Positions 1 to 10,720 of a stretch of 61,193 nt of DNA are shown piece by piece (position 1 is the stretch's first letter; every line of letters starts with the position of its first letter). The notes under the pieces are model-generated. The model was given only the letters and a program-made list of their open reading frames with translations, was not told the origin of the DNA and did not search any database. Position numbers and translations under genes: made by a program. This DNA comes from Lachnospiraceae bacterium (GTDB taxonomy: Bacteria; Bacillota; Clostridia; Lachnospirales; Lachnospiraceae), in NCBI GenBank assembly GCA_022510525.1, contig JAFLTH010000007.1, positions 1 through 61,193 on the forward strand, written 5' to 3'.

Positions 1-1218
<1,218 letters not shown>

Positions 1219-1222
<4 letters not shown>

Positions 1223-2022
1223 ATATCTGCATCTCCTTCTTTATGCGGTACAGAAACACCTATCCCAAACTGCGATGATCCCACCATAGCGCAATTAAAA
1301 TCATAACCCTCATGAAGCAACTTTACTATTTCCAAAGCATTCTGTGTTTTTATGACATCCACAAAGGCTACGTGAAAACAGTTCTTATTAACAAATACCA
1401 CGAAATCCACCATATCTTGTTTATCATGGATATATCGGAGCATATCTATATCCCGCGATATTCTGTATGCCGGATTCTCTCTTGTAAGCAGATCTCCGTA
1501 TGAAACTTCAAGCATCAAATCACTTGCATATTTCTTACTCATACGCAGTGCAGAATCACTGTATTCAATCATGAAGATTCTTTGTTTCTTTGCTCCATCA
1601 TACTTTTTTAGACTTTCAATATGGCGTTCAAAGTTTCCTTTAAAAGAATCCACATAATTCTCATATGAGTGCCGTTTATGCCAATATGGAGGCGTTTCAA
1701 CAGAATGAATTGTAATCTGACCTTCTGACAGATTCTCCGCAGCATCCCTTGCTCTGTTTTGAAAGTCACGGTTTATATCATTCTTTTCTCTCGCCATCGT
1801 TGAACCCTTCCGATTCTCAAATGACGAGGTCACTTGAAAATGCTCGATAATTCCTTCATCAAATACGAAATCCGGGAATTCGCTTTGTTTTGGATTTGGC
1901 ACAGCTTCAGCAAAGGCTTTCTTAACAATATAATCATCCTCATATGACATTGCAAAAAATACATCTTTATTCAGATTAGCCTTAACCAATTCAAAACAAG
2001 TTTTTTCTGCTTCTCCTCTCAT
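1219..2022 (-). CDS. Unknown protein encoded between hsdM and hsdS
   Basis: A 267-residue soluble protein with no signal peptide or membrane segment. It overlaps hsdM upstream and hsdS downstream by ATGA junctions, so it is a translationally coupled member of the restriction-modification operon. I do not recognise the family. Near residues 49-65 there is a PDFVF stretch followed eight residues later by EHFQV, which loosely resembles the PD-(D/E)xK nuclease core with Gln in place of Lys; this is only a suggestion. The middle (residues 110-150) is rich in Trp, His, Tyr and Lys and could bind nucleic acid. Canonical type I operons have no gene here, so it may be an accessory regulator or an effector. 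Confidence 0.75.
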
Positions 2023-3587
2023 TCATTAACCTCAATTTCTGCGATAATCTTGTCTATCTCATCACGAAGAACCTGCTCTCTTGCCACAATTTGTTCAATC
2101 TCCGCATTCAACTTCACAATATCAATTTTTTCTCTTGTATCTTCCGCTTCTACATAGGTTGACACAGAAAGATTATAATCGTTTTCTGTAATCTCCTCAT
2201 ATGCTGCCAAATGAGCAAAATGTTTTATTTCATCTCGCTTTGTGAATACATCCACAATTCGTTCAATATTATCCTGTGTCAGTTTATTATTGTTCGTAAC
2301 CTTAATACACTCACCTGTTGCATCAATGAACAGAGTTCTATTGTCAGTCTTGTTTTTCTTCATTACCATAATGCATGTTGCTATTGAAGTGCCGAAAAAC
2401 AAGTTGCTTGGTAACTGTATAATACAATCTATATAGTTGTTGTCTACCAAATACTTACGGATTTTCTGTTCTGCACCACCACGATACATAATGCCCGGAA
2501 AGCAAACAATAGCAGCCGTACCGTTAGAAGCAAGCCAAGAAAGGCTATGCATAATAAATGCCATATCCGCCTTACTTTTTGGTGCAAGCACACCTGCCGG
2601 AGCAAAGCGTGGATCATTGATGAGCAACGGATTTTCATCGCCTGCCCACTTAATTGAATATGGAGGATTTGATACTATTAGTTCAAATGGCTCATCATCC
2701 CAATGCTGCGGACTGATAAGCGTATCCTCACATGCTATATCAAATTTATCAAACCCAACATCATGCAGAAACATATTGATTCTGCAAAGGTTATATGTAG
2801 TTATATTGATTTCCTGTCCATAAAAACCATTGCGGATTGCAGCTTTACCTAAGATTTTTTCGGCTTTCAATAACAGAGAACCTGAGCCGCACGCAGGGTC
2901 ATACACCTTATTAATTTCCGTTTTGCCTACCGTTCCAAGCCTTGTCAGTAATTCTGAAACATCAGCTGGGGTAAAAAACTCTCCACCGGATTTTCCTGCA
3001 TTGGATGCGTACATAGTCATAAGATATTCATAGGCATCTCCAAAGGCATCAATAGAATGTTCTTTCACATCTCCAAGATTCATTTCCCCTACGCCATTTA
3101 ACAATTTTACCAATTTCTCATTTCGCTTTGCAACTGTCGAACCCAGTTTATTACTATTTACATCATAATCATCAAATAGTCCGGCAAAATCACTTTCCGC
3201 TTCACTACCTTTTGCAGAATCCTCAATATGACGGAATACTCGCTCCAAAGTCTCGTTCAAATTTTCATCTGTAGGCGCATTAGCTCTCACATTGCAAAAT
3301 AGTTCGCTTGGAAGAATAAAGAATCCTTTTTCTTCTACCAGCCCTTCTCTTGCTTCTTCTGCTTCATCATCCGGCATCGAAGCAAAGTCAAAATCTATAT
3401 TACCCGCTTCAATCTCACCATTATTTATGTAACTACACAAATTTTCGGAGATGTAACGATAAAACATCGTGCCAAGAACATAATTCTTAAAATCCCAGCC
3501 ATCTACTGCCCCGCGCAATTCATCCGCTATTGCCCATATTGCACGATGCAGTTCCTCACGCTCCTGCTCTTTTTTTGTATCAGCCAT
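2019..3587 (-). CDS. hsdM: Type I restriction-modification methyltransferase HsdM
   Basis: N6-adenine DNA methyltransferase subunit, 522 residues, normal for the family. It has an N-terminal HsdM helical domain, then the SAM-binding motif I DPACGSGS at about residues 230-237 and the catalytic NPPY motif at about 307-310. The frame extends upstream to 3644, but I chose the ATG at 3587 because GGAGGAG lies 9 bases before it and the protein then starts as typical HsdM. It is the first gene of the operon hsdM - unknown - hsdS, with 4-base overlaps at both junctions. A terminator at 3713-3747 separates it from the upstream genes. No hsdR is present on its 5' side; it could lie beyond the left edge. 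Confidence 0.96.
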   Translation of the reverse strand: MADTKKEQEREELHRAIWAIADELRGAVDGWDFKNYVLGTMFYRYISENLCSYINNGEIEAGNIDFDFASMPDDEAEEAREGLVEEKGFFILPSELFCNVRANAPTDENLNETLERVFRHIEDSAKGSEAESDFAGLFDDYDVNSNKLGSTVAKRNEKLVKLLNGVGEMNLGDVKEHSIDAFGDAYEYLMTMYASNAGKSGGEFFTPADVSELLTRLGTVGKTEINKVYDPACGSGSLLLKAEKILGKAAIRNGFYGQEINITTYNLCRINMFLHDVGFDKFDIACEDTLISPQHWDDEPFELIVSNPPYSIKWAGDENPLLINDPRFAPAGVLAPKSKADMAFIMHSLSWLASNGTAAIVCFPGIMYRGGAEQKIRKYLVDNNYIDCIIQLPSNLFFGTSIATCIMVMKKNKTDNRTLFIDATGECIKVTNNNKLTQDNIERIVDVFTKRDEIKHFAHLAAYEEITENDYNLSVSTYVEAEDTREKIDIVKLNAEIEQIVAREQVLRDEIDKIIAEIEVNE

Positions 3588-3712
3588 TGTTTTCTTCTCC
3601 TCCGTTATCCTCTGGATCAAATTCCAAATTATTATCCATACCACAACTTATGCTTGTCCAATTATTGCTCAACTTTACGGGAAATATAACTTATATATTT
3701 TAAAAGCGCAAA

Positions 3713-3747
3713 AACCGAAAGTCCGCTTGTTTAGCAGTCTCTCGGTT
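3713..3747 (-). terminator. Rho-independent terminator after the single-TM protein gene
   Basis: On the minus strand AACCGA pairs with TCGGTT, with further imperfect pairing inside, followed by a TTTTT run. It ends the transcript coming from 3932-5449 before hsdM starts. The remainder of 3588-3931 is AT-rich; I see no gene in it and no convincing hsdM promoter. Confidence 0.7.
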
Positions 3748-3931
3748 AATTTAACTTACTCAAACTCGTCTAAATTACAATCTTTCATCATATATTTTTT
3801 ATCATTCATCGTATTTTTATCTCTCAAATATTTGAGTCTTTCTGATGCTCACTTCGTTTTAAGTATTTTAGAGTTAAAATATTTATATCCATTTTGCTAA
3901 TCCAAATATGATGTTATTCAGCAATGATAAT

Positions 3932-4630
3932 TTACAACTCATCTAAAGAAAAATATTCTTCAAAATATTTATCAAAGTTATCATAACTATGTTTTTCTTT
4001 ATGTTCTTTAACTAAAGTCTGTATCTCTTTTAATTCTTCGGATTCACACAACTTCATAAAATCATCGTATAAGCTTTTATCCTGTGCTAACATTACATAA
4101 TTATATCTAAAAGGTACTTGCGTTGGATATTGTGGAGATACTCTTGTCCACGCGTTTTCCGAGACAGTAAATAATCTGCCACTATTAATATATTCTATGT
4201 ATTTATCAATAATCTTTGTCGAAAGACTAAATCTGTCTTCAATTATACTATACAATCCTTTATTGCTTCGACCAAATATAAGTTTAGCTAAATCCTGATT
4301 CCGACCAATTGATATTCTCAAAGTATTCAGATTATTAATCCAAGTACTAGCTAGATTATAATTACCACTTTCTACATTATAACTAAATCCTGATGTAAAA
4401 ATTGTATCGCAAAATTCATAAAATGTATTATATATAATCAAAATATCATCGTGATATTGCTTTGCCCGATCTCTATTATGAATTTGCTTTTGCAATTCAT
4501 TTGTTCTACGAAAATGTACTATGTCTTGAACTATAATAACAACCGTTAATACAATCGGAAGCAAAATTCCAACTATATCCAGCAAGTCTCTTCTATTTAA
4601 CTTTATCAGTTGTTCAACTATTTGTTCCAT
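3932..4630 (-). CDS. Single-TM protein of unknown function
   Basis: A 232-residue protein with one hydrophobic segment at about residues 18-36, then a basic, charged cytoplasmic part of about 190 residues with helical character. No catalytic motif is recognised. It starts 20 bases after the GNAT gene and has an AGGGAT site about 11 bases before ATG, so it is probably the last gene of the antitoxin-like/GNAT/TM group, which ends at the terminator 3713-3747. The context beside a restriction-modification operon makes a defence role possible but unproven. Confidence 0.7.
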   Translation of the reverse strand: MEQIVEQLIKLNRRDLLDIVGILLPIVLTVVIIVQDIVHFRRTNELQKQIHNRDRAKQYHDDILIIYNTFYEFCDTIFTSGFSYNVESGNYNLASTWINNLNTLRISIGRNQDLAKLIFGRSNKGLYSIIEDRFSLSTKIIDKYIEYINSGRLFTVSENAWTRVSPQYPTQVPFRYNYVMLAQDKSLYDDFMKLCESEELKEIQTLVKEHKEKHSYDNFDKYFEEYFSLDEL

Positions 4631-4650
4631 TTAAATCTATTATCCCTTCA

Positions 4651-5262
4651 TTATAATACTTTCAAAAACTGAATCAGCATATGTGCATCTTCTGTTCCAG
4701 ACTTAACCTCTTTAGTTGCAAAACGCTTGAATCCATTCTTTTCCTCATAAAAATCAATCAGTTTTTCATCATTATCAGCTTCTAAAAAAATAACCATACC
4801 TCCAGCCATATACTGCAACTCTTTAATGGTATCCACTGCAGACTGTAATAACTGCTCTCCTGTTATCCTTTCATTCGCACCATTTGTAAAATTCTTGCCT
4901 AACTGAGCTATCAAATATGCTGAAAGAGTATATGTACCATTGGATTCGTCCAATTCACTCACTCTGGCAATTTTACGTTTCATTGCGTTACTGAAATTAT
5001 CAGCATTTACACTAATAGGCTTGATTGCAATTGTAAAATACCCCACTAAAGCCGCATCTTCATTTGCAAATACTAAATAAGTTACAGACTGATTCTTTTT
5101 AGTAAATTCTATCGATTGTTCTTTCAAAAATCTTTCAACATCTAAATTCTTGTCACATGAAAACTCGGAGAGGAGTTTACGCAACTCTTCCTCTCCGAGA
5201 ACTTTATCGTCCTTTACAGACAAATATTCACGAATATTAAAGACAGTTACATCATTAATCAT
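4651..5262 (-). CDS. GNAT-family N-acetyltransferase, possible toxin
   Basis: About 203 residues. The C-terminal half reads as a GNAT fold: a strand with TYTLSAYLIAQLGK, a helix carrying GEQLLQSAVDTIKEL, a strand with GGMVIFLEA, then FYEEKNGF, the usual last helix and turn of acetyl-CoA-dependent acyltransferases. The N-terminal 70 residues are an extra segment. The frame could start at a GTG at 5268; ATG 5262 fits the AGAGG site better. It overlaps the small gene upstream by 8 bases. A small gene coupled to a GNAT resembles type II toxin-antitoxin pairs whose toxin acetylates aminoacyl-tRNA, but the canonical Q/RxxGxG/A loop is not clear here, so an ordinary acetyltransferase remains possible. 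Confidence 0.75.
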   Translation of the reverse strand: MINDVTVFNIREYLSVKDDKVLGEEELRKLLSEFSCDKNLDVERFLKEQSIEFTKKNQSVTYLVFANEDAALVGYFTIAIKPISVNADNFSNAMKRKIARVSELDESNGTYTLSAYLIAQLGKNFTNGANERITGEQLLQSAVDTIKELQYMAGGMVIFLEADNDEKLIDFYEEKNGFKRFATKEVKSGTEDAHMLIQFLKVL

Positions 5263-5449
5263 TTGCACTTTTCCTCTTTGCCATGAATCTCTTTACTTCC
5301 TCTGATCCTCGCAAATGTGTAATCTTCAAGTCAGGTGCTGGTGCTCTATGAAGAGATTCTTGATATGATTCTTCAATGGCATTGGCAAACATCTCTACTT
5401 GCTCTGTTCCGGAAACGACAAAATTTTTGGTAATACTTGAAGTTGCCAT
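5255..5449 (-). CDS. Small antitoxin-like protein paired with GNAT
   Basis: A 64-residue protein starting at the ATG at 5449, eight bases after a perfect AGGAGGT. Its beginning, MATSSITKNFVVSG, has the short strand-like form seen in small DNA-binding antitoxins, followed by a helix (EQVEMFANAIEESYQ) and a basic tail (KRFMAKRK). The stop overlaps the start of the GNAT gene, the normal arrangement for antitoxin before toxin. The family assignment rests on size, position and composition, not on a recognised domain. A TATAAT-like -10 lies about 25-40 bases upstream. Confidence 0.72.
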   Translation of the reverse strand: MATSSITKNFVVSGTEQVEMFANAIEESYQESLHRAPAPDLKITHLRGSEEVKRFMAKRKSAND

Positions 5450-5569
5450 ATATAACACCTCCTTCAATAGTATGGTCGATATCTAATTATAGTATTACAC
5501 ACTTATATTGTATTAGAAAAATACAAATCTTGCAATAAATTATTAATACCATTTTTGTTCAATAGTATT

Positions 5570-5707
5570 TTAATGGCAGCCTCCTCCACAACGACTGCAA
5601 TCTCCACCACATTGCAGGGATTTGCCACTCTTCTTATCACGTATCATACTCCTGATTGCCAATATTACCGCAGCCGCTACGACTGCCAAAGTTATAACAG
5701 TTCCCAT
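5570..5707 (-). CDS. FeoB-associated Cys-rich membrane peptide
   Basis: A 45-residue peptide, too small for most gene finders. ATG at 5707 follows AGGAGG by six bases. It begins with one hydrophobic helix (residues 2-18), then a basic stretch and a Cys-rich tail with the pattern CGGDCSRCGGGC. This is the known FeoB-associated cysteine-rich family of Clostridia, last gene of feo operons. The cysteines probably handle ferrous iron at the inner face of the FeoB pore. It lies 59 bases after the feoB stop. Confidence 0.93.
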   Translation of the reverse strand: MGTVITLAVVAAAVILAIRSMIRDKKSGKSLQCGGDCSRCGGGCH

Positions 5708-5766
5708 AATTGACCTCCTGCCTAACTGTTTACATTTTCATACTTTTTATAACTTTCCTGCATCAT

Positions 5767-7911
5767 CTATTTACCGGTACTTACACTCAGTTTCAAAGTC
5801 TTACTTTCCGTATATGGTCTGAACAGCATATATATGAAACCGATAATAACAAGGATTGCTACAACTGTTCCAACTCCGAAAGCTCCTGTCGCAATGGCGT
5901 TTCCAATCTGGTATACGCACAAGGACACAAGATAAGCCAAACCACACTGATATCCGATTGCAAAGCAGAACCATTTAGCATTGTTCATCTCTCTCTTAAT
6001 AGCCCCCATTGCAGCAAAGCATGGTGCACACAAAAGATTGAATATAAGAAATGAATAAGCTACGATTGCAGTCATACTACCTGCCAGCTCTCCCCATATT
6101 TCCGCACCGTCTTCCGCAACTTCTGCGAAACCAAACAGTATGCCGAAAGTACCAACTACATTTTCTTTTGCAATAAGTCCTGAAACTGCTGCAACTGCCA
6201 TTTTCCAATCACCCCATCCAAGTGGTGTGAAGATAGGCGCAATGATGCTTCCAATGACTGCAAGTATGCTGCTGTCAAGCTGTTCTGCCTCTAACATTCC
6301 AAAAGAACCGTCAACCCAGCCAAAGCTCATCAGAAACCATAGCACGATTGTAGATAATAAAATAATTGTACCAGCTTTTTTAATAAATGACCAGCCGCGC
6401 TCCCACATACTTCTGAGAACACTTCCCACTGTAGGAAGGTGGTATGCCGGCAATTCCATAACAAACGGAGCCGGATCTCCTGCAAACATTCTGGTTTTCT
6501 TTAATATTATACCTGAGCAGACAATTGCCGCTATTCCTACAAAATATGCACTAGGGGCAACCCACCATGCACCACCAAACAGTGCACCTGCTATCAATGC
6601 GATAATAGGAAGCTTAGCGCCACATGGTATAAAAGTTGTCGTCATTACGGTCATTCTGCGGTCGCGTTCATTCTCAATAGTACGGGATGCCATAACACCC
6701 GGAACACCACAACCGGTACCTATCATAATCGGAATAAATGATTTACCGGAAAGTCCGAATTTACGGAAAATACGATCCATAATGAATGCAATTCTTGCCA
6801 TATATCCGCAGCCTTCCAAAAATGCAAGGAAGATAAACAATACAAGCATCTGTGGTACAAAACCGAGAACCGCTCCCACACCGGCAACGATACCATCCAG
6901 AATCAATCCCTGTAACCAATCTGCGCAGCCTATACTTATAAGCAGACTCTCTATGGCGGGAGGAATGATATCCCCAAACAGCACATCATTGGTCCAGTCA
7001 GTGGCCATAGCGCCCACTGTTGTAACGGATACAGCATAAACAATTATCATAACTACTGCAAAAATAGGCAGTGCCAGAATACGGTTTGTTACAACTTTGT
7101 CAATCTTGTCGGAAGTTGTCAATTTCCCTTTGCTGTTTTTGGTACAACATTCGTCTATTATAGAAGAAATATAAACATATCTTTCATTAGTGATAATACT
7201 TTCAGTATCATCATTGAATTCTTTTTCCAACATATTAATCTCAGCGGACGCATCCGGCATAGTTTTTAACTGTTCGGAAATTTTATCATCTTTCTCGAGA
7301 AGCTTAATTGCAAAAAATCGCTTCTGTTCTTCCGGAACTTCTGCACCAAGTTTATCTTCTACGCTCTTAATTGCTGTTTCAACAACATCTGCAAAAGTAT
7401 GAGCAGCTGTTGTTCTTTTCTTTTGTTTTGCTGCTTCTACAGCTTTATTAATTGCCGCTTGAACTCCCGTTCCTTTTAAAGCGGATATCTCAATGACTTC
7501 GCATCCAAGTTTTTTGCTAAGTTTATCTGCATGTATTTTATCTCCGGTTTTATTGACTACATCCATCATATTGACAGCCATAACTACCGGAATGCCAAGC
7601 TCTAAAAGCTGTGTGGAAAGGTACAGATTACGCTCAAGATTGGTTCCGTCAACGATATTTAATATCGCATCCGGTCTTTCGGTAATAAGATAATTTCTTG
7701 CCACAACCTCTTCTAATGTATATGGTGACAAAGAATAAATACCCGGTAAATCCATTACCGCAACTTCTTTATTGCCTTTTAATTTACCTTCTTTTTTTTC
7801 TACCGTTACGCCGGGCCAGTTCCCGACAAACTGATTGGCGCCTGTCAGCGCATTGAATAATGTTGTCTTACCGCAGTTTGGATTTCCTGCTAATGCTATT
7901 GTGATTGACAT
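5767..7911 (-). CDS. feoB: Ferrous iron transporter FeoB
   Basis: A 714-residue Fe(II) permease. The N-terminal G domain has the P-loop GNPNCGKT at residues 9-16, the switch region with NWPGVTVE, the G3 motif DLPG and the G4 motif NMMD. A linker domain of about 110 residues follows, then roughly eight membrane helices containing the duplicated Gate motifs and the typical GCGVPGVMASRTIENERDRR segment. Length is normal for the FeoB of Firmicutes. It is the third gene of feoA-feoA-feoB-Cys-rich peptide and should be derepressed under iron shortage through the operators at 8446-8494. Confidence 0.98.
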   Translation of the reverse strand: MSITIALAGNPNCGKTTLFNALTGANQFVGNWPGVTVEKKEGKLKGNKEVAVMDLPGIYSLSPYTLEEVVARNYLITERPDAILNIVDGTNLERNLYLSTQLLELGIPVVMAVNMMDVVNKTGDKIHADKLSKKLGCEVIEISALKGTGVQAAINKAVEAAKQKKRTTAAHTFADVVETAIKSVEDKLGAEVPEEQKRFFAIKLLEKDDKISEQLKTMPDASAEINMLEKEFNDDTESIITNERYVYISSIIDECCTKNSKGKLTTSDKIDKVVTNRILALPIFAVVMIIVYAVSVTTVGAMATDWTNDVLFGDIIPPAIESLLISIGCADWLQGLILDGIVAGVGAVLGFVPQMLVLFIFLAFLEGCGYMARIAFIMDRIFRKFGLSGKSFIPIMIGTGCGVPGVMASRTIENERDRRMTVMTTTFIPCGAKLPIIALIAGALFGGAWWVAPSAYFVGIAAIVCSGIILKKTRMFAGDPAPFVMELPAYHLPTVGSVLRSMWERGWSFIKKAGTIILLSTIVLWFLMSFGWVDGSFGMLEAEQLDSSILAVIGSIIAPIFTPLGWGDWKMAVAAVSGLIAKENVVGTFGILFGFAEVAEDGAEIWGELAGSMTAIVAYSFLIFNLLCAPCFAAMGAIKREMNNAKWFCFAIGYQCGLAYLVSLCVYQIGNAIATGAFGVGTVVAILVIIGFIYMLFRPYTESKTLKLSVSTGK

Positions 7912-7932
7912 ATCTGTTTTCCTTTCTTTATA

Positions 7933-8154
7933 TTATTCTACTTCTATCATATCTGCATCTGCCTTACGAACGGATAATTCATATCCTCTTACCGTTACCT
8001 CGACAGGATCACCAAGCGGCGCAACTTTTCTTACATAAATCTCAACACCTTTGGTAACACCCATATCCATAATACGACGCTTTATGGCACCTTCTCCGTT
8101 TATCTTAGAGACCTTAACGGTCTCTCCCGGATTTGCACTTCGTAATGTTTTCAT
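7933..8154 (-). CDS. feoA: FeoA domain protein (second copy)
   Basis: A 73-residue SH3-like FeoA protein, cytoplasmic partner of FeoB thought to modulate its G domain. It shows the family pattern of an N-terminal L..ANPGETVKV segment, RRIMDMG in the middle, and a C-terminal GYELSVRKADADMIEV strand. It lies 21 bases before feoB and 23 bases after the first feoA copy. Two FeoA proteins in one operon are common in Clostridia. Confidence 0.96.
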   Translation of the reverse strand: MKTLRSANPGETVKVSKINGEGAIKRRIMDMGVTKGVEIYVRKVAPLGDPVEVTVRGYELSVRKADADMIEVE

Positions 8155-8177
8155 AATATTCTACTCCTTTATATTTT

Positions 8178-8387
8178 TCACACTATGATTCCTCTTGCCA
8201 TATCCTTATTAATGGCAACACGTGAATCCTTTACATTAACAATTAAGTTGCCGCCCATTGAAGATACAACGGTTATGGCGGCACCCGATACGAAACCAAG
8301 TTTTTCAAGAAACAGTCTGGTTTCTTCTTTACCGGTTACTTTTTTAATTAAGTTTGCCTCTCCTTCCTTTGCAAGTACTAATGGCAT
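8178..8387 (-). CDS. feoA: FeoA domain protein (first copy)
   Basis: A 69-residue FeoA protein, first gene of the iron operon. It has LEKLGF followed by GAAITVVSSMGGNLIVNVKDSRVAI, matching the beta-rich FeoA fold, and ends in the usual hydrophobic strand RGIIV. A GAGGGAGATG site precedes the ATG. It differs clearly from the copy at 7933-8154, so the two are old paralogues rather than a recent duplication. Confidence 0.95.
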   Translation of the reverse strand: MPLVLAKEGEANLIKKVTGKEETRLFLEKLGFVSGAAITVVSSMGGNLIVNVKDSRVAINKDMARGIIV

Positions 8388-8445
8388 AAGCTCATCTCCC
8401 TCATAATAATTGAAATATATGTATTGTTTGTATGAAAGCGCGCTT

Positions 8446-8505
8446 GGTTAGTTGTTGCTAACCATCTTTTAATATTAAGTTAGCATTGACTAACTCTTTT
8501 GTCAA
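8446..8505 (-). promoter_or_regulatory. feo promoter with two DtxR/IdeR-like operators
   Basis: On the minus strand a TTGACA -35 (8500-8505) is followed after 17 bases by a weak -10 (TAACTT, 8477-8482). Two dyads are present: GGTTAG-6 bases-CTAACC at 8446-8463 and GTTAG-6 bases-CTAAC at 8479-8494. Their centres are 32 bases apart, about three helical turns. Both resemble the TTAGG..CCTAA half-sites of the DtxR/IdeR/MntR family. One lies between -35 and -10 and the other just downstream of the start site, which fits iron-dependent repression. Confidence 0.8.
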
Positions 8506-8534
8506 TAGGTTTTTTAGAAAATTTTATATTAAAA

Positions 8535-8558
8535 CAGGCGTCTGAATCCAGACGCCTG
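8535..8558 (-). terminator. pgi terminator
   Basis: A perfect 10-base stem (CAGGCGTCTG / CAGACGCCTG) with a 4-base loop, followed on the minus strand by TTTTAATAT. It ends pgi just before the feo promoter. Confidence 0.9.
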
Positions 8559-8583
8559 AGTATAAACTATCACTATGTTAATA

Positions 8584-9933
8584 TTACTGCAATCTCTTCA
8601 GCAGCTCTTCTCTCTGAGCCTCATATCCCGGTTTGCCAAGAAGTGCAAACATATTCTTCTTGTAACTTTCAACTCCGGGCTGGTTAAACGGATTTACTCC
8701 CAACAAGTATCCGCTGACACCGCAGGCAAATTCAAAGAAGTAGAACAGTTCTCCCAGATAGAATTCATTCACTTCCGGAATATTTACTATAAAGTTAGGA
8801 ACCTGTCCGTCTGTGTGTGCCAGGATAGTACCGTTCATGGCACTCTTATTAACGAAGTCTACGTTCTTTCCTGCCAGATAATTAAGACCGTCCAAATCAA
8901 CCGGTTCTTCTCCGATTAAGATTTCCTCGGAACTCTTTTCTATATTAATAACGGTTTCAAACAAGGTTCTTGCACCGTCCTGTATGAACTGTCCCATTGA
9001 GTGAAGATCTGTTGTTAAATCCACGCTTGCCGGGAAGATACCTTTCTGATCTTTTCCTTCGGACTCACCGTATAACTGTTTCCACCATTCGGAAACAAAA
9101 TGAACTCTGGGTTCATAGTTGGCAAGAATCTCAATTCCTTTTCCTTTACGAAGCATAATATTACGAAGTGCCGCATACTTAAGTGCATCATTCTCTTCAA
9201 AAGAATTTTCAAGTGCCATCTTACGACCTTCTGCAGCACCTTCCATAAGTTTGTCGATATCTGCACCTGATACTGCGATAGGAAGCAGTCCAACTGCGGT
9301 AAGTACTGAGAAACGTCCTCCTACATCATCCGGCACTACGAAGCTTTCATAACCCTCTTCGTTTGCAAGATTCTTAAGTGAACCTCTTGCCTTATCGGTT
9401 GTAGCATAAATTCTTTTAGCTGCGCCTTCTTTACCGTATTTCTTCTCTGCCATTTCCTTAAATACACGGAAAGCAATTGCTGGCTCTGTAGTAGTACCTG
9501 ACTTGGAAATCATATTAATGGAAAAATCTCTGTCACCGATTACGTCAATCAGGTGTTTGATGTAAGTAGAGCTTATTGAATTTCCTACAAAATAAATCTC
9601 CGGTGTCTTTCTAATGGATTTGTCCACAATATTGTAAAAGCTGTGTCTTAAAAATTCAATTGCTGCTCTTGCCCCCAGATAAGAACCGCCAATACCGATT
9701 ACAAGCAATACTTCTGAATCGCTCTGAATCTTAGCCGCTGCTTTTTTGATTCTTGCAAACTCTTCCTTATCATAATCAACCGGAAGATCAATCCACCCCA
9801 GGAAATCATTTCCTGCACCTGTCTTTTTTACAAGTACCTCTTTTGCGTCCAACGCGAGTTTCTTCATAGATTCAATCTCTGTCTCCCCAACAAAAGAAGC
9901 CGCTTTGGAATAATCAAATGTAACTTTGCTCAT
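8584..9933 (-). CDS. pgi: Glucose-6-phosphate isomerase
   Basis: A 449-residue cytoplasmic enzyme that interconverts glucose-6-phosphate and fructose-6-phosphate. The sugar-phosphate site is seen as [16 protein letters not shown] and [10 protein letters not shown]; a later conserved block reads [13 protein letters not shown], and QLYGESEGK carries the catalytic Glu region. The length is typical of the short bacterial form. The ATG at 9933 follows AGGAGAGGG; the frame upstream is not needed. It is monocistronic, with a promoter at 9972-10000 and a terminator at 8535-8558. It links hexose from the sugar loci in this window to glycolysis. Confidence 0.98.
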   Translation of the reverse strand: MSKVTFDYSKAASFVGETEIESMKKLALDAKEVLVKKTGAGNDFLGWIDLPVDYDKEEFARIKKAAAKIQSDSEVLLVIGIGGSYLGARAAIEFLRHSFYNIVDKSIRKTPEIYFVGNSISSTYIKHLIDVIGDRDFSINMISKSGTTTEPAIAFRVFKEMAEKKYGKEGAAKRIYATTDKARGSLKNLANEEGYESFVVPDDVGGRFSVLTAVGLLPIAVSGADIDKLMEGAAEGRKMALENSFEENDALKYAALRNIMLRKGKGIEILANYEPRVHFVSEWWKQLYGESEGKDQKGIFPASVDLTTDLHSMGQFIQDGARTLFETVINIEKSSEEILIGEEPVDLDGLNYLAGKNVDFVNKSAMNGTILAHTDGQVPNFIVNIPEVNEFYLGELFYFFEFACGVSGYLLGVNPFNQPGVESYKKNMFALLGKPGYEAQREELLKRLQ

Positions 9934-9971
9934 AGTTTTCCCTCTCCTTCTCATAGAGTCGCTTTTATCTT

Positions 9972-10000
9972 AGTGTAGCATTGCTTATCCGTTTTTTCAA
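9972..10000 (-). promoter_or_regulatory. pgi promoter
   Basis: Minus-strand TTGAAA (9995-10000), a 17-base spacer, and TACACT (9972-9977), about 40 bases before the pgi start. Confidence 0.75.
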
Positions 10001-10039
10001 GATTATTCCAATAATGATTTGTACTTTTTTATACAGGTT

Positions 10040-10720
10040 CTAGAACTCTTTTTTTTCCATAATTCTTATACTGAAAAAAATGGAAACTCCCCAGCATAAG
10101 GCCCAGAACCAACACAATACAATAACTATCGTTATTCTATTCCATGACAATACTCTTTCCGCAAAATCAATTACCGTATTCTTAACTGCAGACAAACTTA
10201 CCCACATACGAGCTGCATTGGCCTTGTTTGCCAAATTAGATACTATCACAGCTGTTAATATCGCACCGCCCAAAATCCCAAGCAGGGCAATTCTGCTTTT
10301 TTCATTAAATTTCAACTGCAGCGGCACCATTATCATATTGTAAAAGCTAATTACTGCAAATATCGAAATCCCCTCTATCAGAATCTGCAGCCATCGATTC
10401 GGATTAATCACTATACAGCCAAAGGCTATCAGCATAGAAAATAAAAAAGTTCCCGTTATTATTAAAAGATATTTTTCTATAGCATATGTTTTTCTTGTGC
10501 ATGGCAATGTCATAAGATATGGCAGACTCCCACCATTCATGTCCATGGTAATTGTATTCGTAATAAATATCCCCGCCATCATTGCCGTATATCCAATTAT
10601 AAATGATTCATTGCTGTCGGTCAGCTGTGTCATCCACACAATTACCACCAGCAATAAAATAACATACGATCTTGCACTTTTAGATAATAACTTTAAATCT
10701 TTTACAAATAATCCTTTCAT
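10040..10720 (-). CDS. ABC-2 type transporter permease
   Basis: A 226-residue integral membrane protein with about six hydrophobic helices. It begins MKGLFVKDLKLL, the amphipathic start common to ABC-2 permeases of YtrC/BcrB type. It shares an ATGA overlap with the ATPase gene upstream and is the last gene of the GntR-ATPase-permease operon. Systems of this layout export peptides or help resist cell-wall antibiotics; the substrate here is unknown. Confidence 0.9.
   Translation of the reverse strand: MKGLFVKDLKLLSKSARSYVILLLVVIVWMTQLTDSNESFIIGYTAMMAGIFITNTITMDMNGGSLPYLMTLPCTRKTYAIEKYLLIITGTFLFSMLIAFGCIVINPNRWLQILIEGISIFAVISFYNMIMVPLQLKFNEKSRIALLGILGGAILTAVIVSNLANKANAARMWVSLSAVKNTVIDFAERVLSWNRITIVIVLCWFWALCWGVSIFFSIRIMEKKEF

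Noticed and set aside
2437-2823. Plus-strand open frame of 128 codons inside hsdM
   Set aside because: Antisense shadow of the methyltransferase catalytic domain; no start signal and no family.
5710-6054. Plus-strand open frame of 114 codons
   Set aside because: It is antisense to feoB and partly to the Cys-rich gene spacer, has no ribosome site and no recognisable domain.
6140-7039. Plus-strand open frame of 299 codons antisense to feoB
   Set aside because: Long antisense frames are common opposite membrane-protein genes. The minus-strand FeoB is full-length and unambiguous.
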